NCBI GenBank assembly: GCA_032718475.1
Contig: JAUCBJ010007551.1
Location: 1 to 64,000, forward strand
Direction: 5' to 3'
Length of the DNA: 64,000 nt
Source of the DNA: Nemertoderma westbladi
Taxonomy: Eukaryota; Xenacoelomorpha; Nemertodermatida; Nemertodermatidae
The translations under genes were made by a program, and so were the position numbers. Under the pieces are notes generated by a model. The model did not search any database and had not been told where the DNA came from. It saw only the letters and a list, made by a program, of their open reading frames with translations. Shown here one piece after another: positions 55,591 to 64,000 of the stretch; positions within the stretch are counted from its first letter, which is position 1; the number at the start of each line of letters is the position of its first letter.

Positions 55591-56770
55591 AAAAACTTAA
55601 CATTACAAAAAGATTCAGCGACCCCACATTAGTCATGATTCCCGTTAAAAGATTTTCAAAAAAGTGAATTCTTCCTGATCAAAACGCAAGATCATGATCG
55701 CGTCAAGATCGGACTTCGTAAAATCGTAACTAAGCATTTTGGATATAAACAATTACTGTAGGAAACGTTCAGAACACCGCCCTGAGTCGATTAAAAAAAA
55801 AATTGGCCCGATCGGACAACCAGTTCTCGAGATCTGATACCTGATCATTAAAGATCATATTTTTCGGTTTTTTCCAATTTTCTCGAAAACTTTGTTTGAG
55901 ACCCCCGATTTTTTTTTTACGAATCGACTTCTATGATGAAGGGGCAACTTTTGAGCATTTCGAAATTTTCAAAAAGCGATTTGATCAGGCCGCGATCAGA
56001 AAAGATCGTGTTTTTGGTTTTATTTCGAAGACCAAGTCCTGGGAGTTCACCGTATGGAAAAACTTAACATCACAAAAAGATTCCCCACCCTCGACTTAGG
56101 GGGGGTAGCCAAAATTTGGGCATAAAAAAGTTCAAGTCTAGTGGGTTAAAACTCAAGATCATGATCGCGAAAAGATCAGTATATTTAAAATCGAAACTAA
56201 GCATTTTTTTAATAAACATTCATTGTAAGAAATGTTCAAGGGTCTATTCTGAGTTGATTAAAAAAAAAATTGGCTCGATCGGACAACCGGTTCTCGAGAT
56301 CTGATACCTGATCATTAAAGATCGTGTTTTTCGGTTTTTCCCGATTTTCTCGAAAACTTTGTTTGAGACCCCCGATTTTTTTTTTACTAATCGACTTCTA
56401 TTAAGAAGGGGCAACTTTTAAGCATTTCGAAATTTTCAAAAAGCGAATTGATCAGGCCATGATCAGGAAAGATCATGTTTTCGGTTTCATTTCGAAGACG
56501 AAGTCCTGTGAGTTCACCGTATGAAAAAACTTAACATTACAAAAAGATTCCTCACCCTCGATTTAGGGGGGGTAGCCAAAATTTGACCATAAAAAAGTTC
56601 AATTCTAGGGGGTCAAAAGATCATGATCGCGAAATGATCAGTTTTTTCGAAATTACTTCTGAGCATTTTGGGACAAAACTTTCAAACTAAAAAACATTCA
56701 CTGGAGTGTTCTAAGTAGATTAAAAAAAATTTCGACTCAATAGGCCTACCGGTACCGGAGATATGGTCGT
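55591..56770 (+). repeat. 467-bp satellite, about 2.5 tandem copies, GATC-rich
   Basis: AAAAACTTAACATYACAAAA recurs at 55591, 56058 and 56525, giving a constant 467-bp period. Shared inner blocks include CTCGAGATCTGATACCTGAT, TCGAAAACTTTGTTTGAGAC and GGGGCAACTTTTGAGCATTT. Copies differ by substitutions and small indels; the third is partial and diverges after about 56650. No coding frame persists. Confidence 0.9.
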
Positions 56771-57248
56771 CCAAAGTCTGCTTCCGGTAATTCGAAAATA
56801 TTTCGAAAACCCTTGATCGAATTTTTTCCTTGAAAATATGTGAATGTACAATTATTGGACCCGCATCCAACGATACATCACAATCCATATTTCGGATGAC
56901 AGGTACCGGTGAAATCAGACTTTACCGAAAAGAATTCAAATTTTTGCTACTCATGTCTGACTATCTCGAAAACTATAACAGATATGGAAATACTTTCACT
57001 GCAAGAAATGTTCGCCTATCCAATGCGCTTCTAACTCTGTGCTCGGATTTTGCATAGTGTCAGAACCTACTACTTAACCTCCCCAGCGGAGGGAACGGAG
57101 TGACCGGAGCGCCAGTACTATCTTTCATTACAATGAAGTAATAAGGGTGGTGGGTGGGGTAGGTGGTGAACACTATTTATACGGTGGAGGGAGGGTCTAG
57201 TATATTACTTTAGGATATTTGATTTCTTTGCAATATAGTTTAGCTGCC
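56771..57248. other. Non-coding flank of the inverted LTR element
   Basis: Mixed sequence with a short frame (56830-57057) lacking recognisable content. GT-rich text near 57150. The LTR starts at 57249. Confidence 0.5.
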
Positions 57249-58329
57249 TGTTCGCGCTTTTGAAGACCTTTAGCAGTTTAACCTGCCAAAATTTATATGT
57301 CTTTTAGTTAATTAACACACCTTTAGCATACGACAATATTTTATGCTAATAAACAAAACATTAGCCGAAGCCAGCCCATGCGCGATCATTCACCCGATGG
57401 ATCTACACCCGGGAGGCTGAATTCGGATGCTTAGATTTTATTATTGCAGTGTAAGGTTGCAGTGTAAACCTATTGTATTATTCGATAGATCACTAATAAT
57501 TAATTTCTGACAGATATTATTAACTTTCGGGAAATATTAACAGTTCCTTTAGGACGTGGCGCTCTATCTATTTAAACAGAGCTAGGACTTATACTAAACG
57601 CAACGATAAGGCTTATGATTAAAGTATAAGTCGCATTCTTTAGGAAATGCTTTGTTACCAGTCACATCACACTCACAATCATGCACACTATTCTGCCGAC
57701 CGTCAGTATATTTGATCACACATAAAGAGAACAGCAATTGACTCAGGTAGTGTCTACTAAATAACATTAGATTCAATACACACCACATTGATATAAATCG
57801 CAATTGTTATATATAGCCCGCCTCTCTAACCTGTAGTGTATCAAGAAAATTGGGAATTTTGGGTGATTTATCCGTATTCTCCAAAGAGCAATATTTCCAT
57901 CAACAAATAGATACAATTAATAACTGACGGTAAATAGCAGTACAAACAATATGATTAGTGCAGTTAAATTAAGTGAGGTAACACCGCCGGTAACAGTTAT
58001 ACTTTCTATAATCTAAGCAGTTTACTAGAGTTCTTCCCAAAAAGCCGGTGTTTCTGGCTTAGACAGCAATAACAACAAAGTATCAAGTAAGGCAGTAAGA
58101 CTGAACACTCTCCTTATGATCGGCTGAAAAGCTACACGTCGACAGGAAAAATCGCTCTGATTGGCTCAAGCCAAACAAAGAACTATGCATCCAATGGCTG
58201 TTTCCATGTCAGCAACCAGCTGTTAGATGTCGTAATATGAATCATCACGGCTAAGCTGTGAAAGGTAGTTGGTGCATTACAGGTTTTTTGCCTTACCATG
58301 TCCGCCAAAACACGTATATAGCAGAATGA

Positions 58330-58395
58330 CTTTTATGTCCGTTAAAACACCTGTAACGGTACCTTGCGGGCGAGGGGAATATATATACAGTTAGA
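58330..58395 (-). promoter_or_regulatory. Candidate LTR core promoter, inverted copy
   Basis: TATATATA at about 58380-58387 with the same GC-rich block downstream as in the other LTRs. It would direct transcription leftward, out of the element. Confidence 0.25.
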
Positions 58396-58559
58396 GAACC
58401 TTTTTAGAGTATTCCAGCGCCTGGGGGGAAACTGGATTGCGAAGCAAAAGGGGCCAGTTATATCCCACAGAAGCTTTTACACCGCTCCCAGAAAATGGGA
58501 TTTAAGTCTATAAAATATACAAAATCACAGTTTCTAAAATATAAAAATACTCTAAACAG

Positions 58560-59452
58560 TTAGTCTTTCATGCGCGGACGGCGTTTACGCAGTTTTTTAA
58601 AGCTAGCCAGAGTCTTTTTCTCTTTGGGGCGAGCCACTTTACAAGGAGGGCTATAACTCCTGGGTGAAGGGTGCAACATGATTGCATCAGAGGGTATAGG
58701 ATTATGGTCGGTGTATCCGCCAGTCGAAGTGCCGAGTTGATTGACATCAACGTCGGGGGAGAGGGGTCTAACGGCTTTGAGAGCTCGTTTCAAGACAGCC
58801 GCTCTTACGGGTCCTTTACGAGTGGTCTGAACGAGGGCCGTGGGTGGACCATAGGCAGTTAGAAACTTCCTTGGTTTAATGGTTCTTTCCAACTCGCGTT
58901 CGCGGGCTCGGTACTCGTAAGGCCGTCGATATACTTCCTGTAACTCGATATGCGTGATTTCTGTTCGACAGAAGCGAATAGATAAGGATGGAACGCATAA
59001 ATTCCTTCGTAAGCGCGTCCAGGATAATAGCGATGGCGCGAATCACGATGTAAATCAGCGTTCGCTTCCCAAGCTCTAATGTAACGTAGTGTGATCATTT
59101 CATCTACGCTTTCCAAATCGCGATTAAAAGGGCAATCGAAACTGGCGTGTCCCTTTAGTGGACAGTGGTGACATTGAGTCATAAATTGAGGGCAAACCGC
59201 AAAAATATGCAAATTATTAAATCTGCAATACGCTCAATAAATTTCCATCGCCGGTTGTTCGTGGAAATAGGAACAGCGGACGTTTGTGTCCATGGGCGTA
59301 ACATGGTCTCTCGATGCGCATAACCGACAACGTTGCCGAGAAACATAGTTGGCATGGCGATAATCGTACGCAGTGAGACACTGTGGACCTTGATACCATT
59401 CTAGGATGTAATCGTTGTCGCTGTTCCGAGCGCGATAGGCTGAATCTCCTCA
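58560..59452 (-). pseudogene. LTR-embedded ORF-B, inverted copy (broken)
   Basis: The knuckle CHHCPLKGHASFDC and the basic tail are readable in separate frames (59212-58859 and 58892-58560). It has the same TGA in place of cysteine and the same 160-bp frame-shifting deletion as copy 1. The ORF-A stop is conserved at 59452-59450. Confidence 0.65.
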
Positions 59453-59849
59453 GATTCTAGGCATATTGGTTCGTCTTCCCAGTCTGTTACGAATAGAATT
59501 TTCGTGATCTATTCTCGGTTTATCGTTACGACTCCGCTGGGTATGATATTTAAATAGAACCATTTCCCTTTAGGGTGTCTACATCGTCCGTATCATGTAA
59601 ATCGATAGGATGGCCGGTAGTTAAGAAGTCCATATACGTACCATTACGATGCGTATAGCGAGCGGTTAATTTTCGATAGTCCAATTCACGCGTAAGTTGC
59701 TCTTGGGACATCGGCGGTTCGATATAACGACCATCGTCCTCCGTAATAGTCGGATCGGCTTCACCGCGTATCAAGCTATCCACAAACGCTTGTAAAGGTA
59801 GAGTATATCGCTCTCTAATACCAAGGTCATCTTCTATCAATTCCGTCAT
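59453..59849 (-). pseudogene. LTR-embedded ORF-A, inverted copy (frameshifted)
   Basis: ATG at 59849. It matches the other copies for about 92 codons, then a one-base insertion (CACCCTAAAGGG against CACCGAAAGGG) near 59572 shifts the frame to an early stop at 59550. The rest is readable in the original frame up to the conserved TGA. Confidence 0.65.
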
Positions 59850-60187
59850 ATCTGCTATCTGAGTTTGTTAATATCAATATAAGTTAATATTTTAGGCAAG
59901 CGGGCGTCGCTGCCTACTAGGCTTTTTGCCCCCGGACAGTGGGTTTCTCAGCGCCGATGTACCGCTGTCGCAGTGTTTACGCCAACATGTAGCAACAGCA
60001 CGACAACGATAACCGGCACAAGTCCCACCACTGTCCGTCCCAAAGGCTTGAATCCACTTGAGGTTATCTCGGTAGAGTTAGGGCTATTTTACAATTGCGA
60101 TTAGCTACTGTAAACACACTTTAGTAGTAACATTCACCTATAAACGCACAAATTCCATACAATCATTACTTACTGCACACATGCATG

Positions 60188-61222
60188 CCATTTGTCCGTT
60201 AGTCAGTGTCTTCCAGAATGTCACGTTATTACTATGTATCCTTGGATACTAATAGTGCGCTATGTATACTCTTATGCTACGCAATGGGGCAAGCTTTTAT
60301 TGGTCCTTTAACTTGTTTCTAATTCTAGCGTGGGTGTTGCCATGGTGACATTATGGAAAACTAGCGGTAGAATTAGGATAATTCTCATGCATACAGATCT
60401 GGGATGTTATTTAATAGTAATTCTTTAATTGTCAATATCCTCTTTATGCATGATTTTATAAATTTTATCGGCTATTGACTATATGTTGGAGATTCTCACA
60501 CTCTAATACACTCAATATGAATCTCCGCTCCCATGATCTATTAATTACTGGAATTTTGGGAATGTTATAAATTGCACAAAATGACAATTTATGAAATGAT
60601 TCTGATTCTCCACTGATTCTAGAATTTATCTTTCAAGTATATCGGTGGGTGCCACGATATCTTAATCGACTAGAATTACAGATGGTCAAAAGTTTAACAG
60701 ATTTATTTGCGATTTACGCTACTGTTAGAGGGACATCACGCTACTATATGTATTATTTGTTATAAGGTAGAAGAGCAATATCGCACGAAGCAATGTCAGT
60801 GTGAAGAGGCAAGTCGTTTCCAAGGTCTACCCAGAGCTTGGTTTAGCCGAGACACGAGGATCTGAACTTTGCATTCCTAATACTCTGCCTACCAATAATA
60901 CTTAAATATAGTAGTGGCTTTATTGTACTTTAAGAAGTACTGACATGTCATCTTACTATAGTCTCGCATTTATAATATAATACGGACAGTAAGGAAAGAG
61001 AAAATAATTACTTCTTGCCGTCACACTAAATATATATTATAAGTAATTATGTACGTAATAAACACTAATATATTGCACTAATCTACTAACATTCTAAAAT
61101 AACATTTTACTAAATAAAATTAAAGAAAACGATTATAATAAAATTACGTAATAATACATACATAAATATAAAATAAAAAACAAATATAAAATGATATAGT
61201 CACACACCCACTCCATATGTTA
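60188..61222 (-). other. Non-coding 3' internal region of inverted element
   Basis: AT-rich counterpart of 6100-7388. It has a single copy of the block that is duplicated at 6620-6913, and an AATAAA-type signal near 60921-60926 on the minus strand. No gene seen. Confidence 0.6.
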
Positions 61223-64000
61223 TTATGTTATGGAGTCCCTAGATATTTGTCGGATTAGGGAAGTGGTCGTAGGAAGAGTATCTTGCCTTCCATAGTTTCC
61301 GGACAGTTTTCGGTCTCTTTCCAGTAAACATAAACGACCAACTGGGCGATTGAGTTGTTGTGTTACTTTCTCCGCTCCCTTGGCCTGTCTAATCTCCGCC
61401 GTGGTAAGATGAGGAGGCCATTCTTCTTCTTCTTTACTTAAGAAGTCGGATCCACCTAACCAGCCTGGAGTATCTATCAGTTCTTGAGGAGTTGCTCCTC
61501 TGGAAGCGATGTCGGCTGGATTAATCGTCCCAAGGCAATGTCTCCATTGATCTACATTGGAGTTAATATCGTCATTATCTGAGGAGTATGGTGTTCCCTC
61601 AGTTGGGTCGTCCACATCACTGCTCTCCACTTCCCCCTTTACTTGGTATACCTGTTGTTGAGGTAATCTCTCTTTGAGAGTTCTACGGGAAGGGCCAGTG
61701 AAGTACCAACCTACTCTAGTTCTTACCGCATAGGTTTGTAGTGGCTGCGGTTGAGCAGGCCGTTTCTCCAATGTCTCGAGCGCCTCATGCGCGTTTTGGC
61801 CGATGAGGATTTGCACTCCAGGATAATCGGTTTGGAATCGAGGTATCTCAAGATGTTGGATGCACTCGTCCTCGTCCCAGTTATAAGGTTCTGCTTGAGT
61901 AGTAGCAAAGTTCTTTATGGCCACCATTTTTACTGACCTTATACTTTGTGCTCCTAATTTATCCTGGGGGGTGGACAACGCACCTACATAGTAATCTGCC
62001 GTTATGGTAGATTTCCAAACCTGTATAATTCCTGACATATTCAATTTAGTCCGGAACTTGGGTTGTCCAGCAAAGATATCTTCGGCTAGTTCTTGATTGA
62101 TGAATGTTCCTGTGCTGCCGGAGTCAAGGAGGGCGTTCACTATGTAGCTTTTGTTAAGACCGTGAACTCTTACTTGAACTACAGGAAATTCTCTGATTCC
62201 TACGTTGGAAGCTGGAGCTTTCCAAGATGGTTGTTTGGCGAAAGTAGTTGGGGGAAACTCATCGTTGATGTCCTTTTTGTAAGTAAGTGCTCGATACACT
62301 GCGGTATTTATTAGGTAACAGGATTCGTTGGCATCGGAGAATTCGTCTGTATAGAATCCTTCCCACTCAGAACTTTGGTCAGTGTCGTTCACATCACTGA
62401 ATTGGACATGTGATTTGGGCTCACTTACCTGACTAGGGTTGTTTCGTTCGAATTCCGTGTGCAACAAGCTATGATGTTTCGCGCCGCACTTAGCACACCT
62501 TGCGTCAGAGTAACAGGTTCGCCGCTGGTGTCCGCGTCTGAGACAGTTATAACATAACCGTTTATCCCACAGGACTCCACGTCTATCTGCCATGGATTTC
62601 TTTAGGAATTCTGCACACGCACTCAAACGGTGGGGCCCGTCGCACAGCGCACATTTTGGTTTGATGTTACTCACCTTAACTTGGTTAACGTTCTGCACTC
62701 TCGTTCTTTCTTCGGGCTTTCTTCCGTGAATTCTCTTAGGAGACGTAGGAGGAGTTGTTGTTACCTGTTCTCTCCTGTCACTGGTTCGAGACTTGTATTT
62801 ACTTACGTCTTTATAGGTCTTGTTGTCATAGTAAGATCGTTCGGTGTCTTTCCCGCTGTCCTCTTCTTGAGAAGCTTGGCTTTCGCCGTCGTCAGTATAA
62901 CACACTGGTATTATCCTTCTCCTAGAATCGGGTTTCTCACTTACCTTATTTTCCGATGTTTTCTCTCTGGCCTGCCTTATGAGTTGTAATTTTACTTCAC
63001 TATCTAAGAAAGACATGAGATCAGCCATGGTAGGACTTCGTCGTTGTTGTTCATTCATGTACAACACTTTCTTGTCCCAGCGCGTACATACTCCACCCTT
63101 TGGTAAAGTAGAGACTACGGCTCCAATGACCATGGAACTCTGATATTCATGCGACTTACCTAACCAGTCCAGTTGTCTACAGATCTCTTGAATTTCATCG
63201 GAAAACTCTATAATCCCGCTACTAAGGAAGTGTCGGGGGGCTACTAATTTTGCATACAAATACTTAGCTATGTTATCCTTGTTACCATACCTGATGTTTA
63301 GTGTATCCCAAACTTGTCTTAATCCATCTGGATGTCCAATAAACTTTAACGCCATTAACTTGGGAGGTCCTTCCAAGCACTTGATGAGGAATCTAAGTTT
63401 CTCTCCGTTAGATAGTACAGAGTTCTGTATGCTATCTTTGTAATATTCGTTGAAAGGTAACCATTTCATCTCATCTCCATTGAATTTGACGATCTCTCCC
63501 ACTTTGACCGCTTGGCGGGCTTCTGTTCTAGCCATCTGACGCGTAAAGCTTTCTTGGACCATCGTGTTATTTAATATCGAATTATCGGTATATAAATTTC
63601 TCGGATCATTATCAGGTCTATAGGGAATATCATTAATAACAGGTTTATAATCACCCTTAATAGGGTTTGCTATAGGAGTTTCAACTTCACTAGCAGTATA
63701 GATGCGTGTAGGCTCCACACCTTGCGCATGTAGTACTTCAGACCTAACAGGTTGACACAATGTTACAGGGGGTATTGGTATGCCCTTTTGGATATTGACT
63801 AATTTGTCGCGTTCTAGTGCGATACTTTGCTGCACTTCTTGCAACTCTGCTCTACCTTCCCTCACTGTTCCCTTAAGTTGGTGGACAGTCTCCTGCATCT
63901 GTCCTAGCAGGAGATTCATCCCCCGCCGTCCCTCTTCCACCCACTCAACCGCCGAAGCAGGAGTCGCCAACATAGTAGCGGGCTGACGCGGGACGACGGG
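61223..64000 (-). CDS. Gag-protease polyprotein, BEL/Pao type, inverted copy (N-terminus beyond window)
   Basis: The minus frame is open to the window end; 916 codons run from the first ATG at 63973, and the upstream 100 or so residues seen in the plus copy lie outside. Order is as in the plus copy: coiled-coil segment, DUF1759-like core, CCHC knuckles (CYNCLRRGHQRRTC), protease LLDSGSTGTF, then GTINPADIASRGATPQ and EEEEWPP. The NPAD motif is intact here but NLAD in the plus copy. The same deletion of RT, most of RNase H and integrase is present, with the flanking text TPYSSDNDDINSN shared. The frame has no stop, so the protein could be made and the deletion is ancestral to both copies. Confidence 0.8.
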   Translation of the reverse strand, partial: PVVPRQPATMLATPASAVEWVEEGRRGMNLLLGQMQETVHQLKGTVREGRAELQEVQQSIALERDKLVNIQKGIPIPPVTLCQPVRSEVLHAQGVEPTRIYTASEVETPIANPIKGDYKPVINDIPYRPDNDPRNLYTDNSILNNTMVQESFTRQMARTEARQAVKVGEIVKFNGDEMKWLPFNEYYKDSIQNSVLSNGEKLRFLIKCLEGPPKLMALKFIGHPDGLRQVWDTLNIRYGNKDNIAKYLYAKLVAPRHFLSSGIIEFSDEIQEICRQLDWLGKSHEYQSSMVIGAVVSTLPKGGVCTRWDKKVLYMNEQQRRSPTMADLMSFLDSEVKLQLIRQAREKTSENKVSEKPDSRRRIIPVCYTDDGESQASQEEDSGKDTERSYYDNKTYKDVSKYKSRTSDRREQVTTTPPTSPKRIHGRKPEERTRVQNVNQVKVSNIKPKCALCDGPHRLSACAEFLKKSMADRRGVLWDKRLCYNCLRRGHQRRTCYSDARCAKCGAKHHSLLHTEFERNNPSQVSEPKSHVQFSDVNDTDQSSEWEGFYTDEFSDANESCYLINTAVYRALTYKKDINDEFPPTTFAKQPSWKAPASNVGIREFPVVQVRVHGLNKSYIVNALLDSGSTGTFINQELAEDIFAGQPKFRTKLNMSGIIQVWKSTITADYYVGALSTPQDKLGAQSIRSVKMVAIKNFATTQAEPYNWDEDECIQHLEIPRFQTDYPGVQILIGQNAHEALETLEKRPAQPQPLQTYAVRTRVGWYFTGPSRRTLKERLPQQQVYQVKGEVESSDVDDPTEGTPYSSDNDDINSNVDQWRHCLGTINPADIASRGATPQELIDTPGWLGGSDFLSKEEEEWPPHLTTAEIRQAKGAEKVTQQLNRPVGRLCLLERDRKLSGNYGRQDTLPTTTSLIRQISRDSIT

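Larger units (their letters stand above)
57249..60187 (-). repeat. 3' LTR of inverted BEL/Pao element
   Basis: Homologous to 1-2939 and 7389-10506. It shares with 1-2939 the 160-bp deletion in ORF-B, the TGA at the YCAYC cysteine and the blocks around 58010-58040 and 58430-58460. The upper limit is where similarity to base 1 begins; the true LTR start may lie further on. Confidence 0.8.
57249..64000 (-). mobile_element. Non-autonomous BEL/Pao-type element, inverted copy (5' part beyond window)
   Basis: Read on the minus strand: Gag-protease (64000-61223), non-coding 3' region, then an LTR ending in GCGCGAACA at 57249. It has the same organisation and the same pol deletion as the element at 1-10506. 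Its own 5' LTR lies outside the window, so age and target-site duplication cannot be assessed. Confidence 0.85.

Overview
This window reads as genomic DNA of an invertebrate animal, probably marine. It has spliced eukaryotic genes, BEL/Pao-type LTR retrotransposons, LINE fragments, a MITE and a very heavy load of minisatellites. No bacterial or viral gene layout is present. The phylum cannot be fixed from sequence alone.

Layout. 1-10506: a BEL/Pao-type LTR element on the plus strand whose 5' LTR is cut by the window start. Its unusually long LTRs (about 3 kb) carry an extra open frame, called ORF-A/B here. ORF-A is acidic and ORF-B has three CCHC-like zinc knuckles. The internal region keeps Gag and aspartic protease but has lost reverse transcriptase, most of RNase H and integrase. 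10577-11478: a 27-bp minisatellite starting at a duplicated LTR end. 13.4-17.4 kb: two 5'-truncated copies of one LINE family. 18.25-20.63 kb: a GT/AG-rich array. 20669-33287: the best host gene, a glycogen-targeting PP1 regulatory subunit (PPP1R3 family). It has two recognised coding exons in matching phase, separated by a 10.7-kb intron filled largely by a 25-bp G-rich array and a near-perfect 36-bp array of about 124 units. 33.7 kb: a 150-bp MITE. 35-46.5 kb: a series of minisatellites (60, 13, 15, 12 and 14/12 bp), three of them tied to one dispersed repeat. 46690-47340: an intronless CHMP4-like (ESCRT-III, Snf7) frame wedged between two giant arrays. 47.3-51.1 kb: a 37-bp array. 52.0-54.2 kb: a 49-bp array ending at a minus-strand reverse-transcriptase element remnant. 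55.6-56.8 kb: 2.5 copies of a 467-bp GATC-rich satellite. 57249-64000: a second copy of the same BEL/Pao element, inverted and cut by the window end.

How the parts relate. Tandem arrays make up roughly a third of the window and tend to stop within tens of bases of functional boundaries: both PPP1R3 splice acceptors, the CHMP4 stop codon and the LTR end. The two BEL/Pao copies share the same pol deletion, so they belong to a mobilised non-autonomous lineage that must borrow RT and integrase. The LTR-embedded ORF-B shows codon changes that are mostly silent between LTR subfamilies (26 silent, 6 replacement in 86 codons, counted by hand), as expected for a selected protein. This is the strongest candidate here for something undescribed. 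All identities rest on motif reading by eye; no alignment or database search was run.
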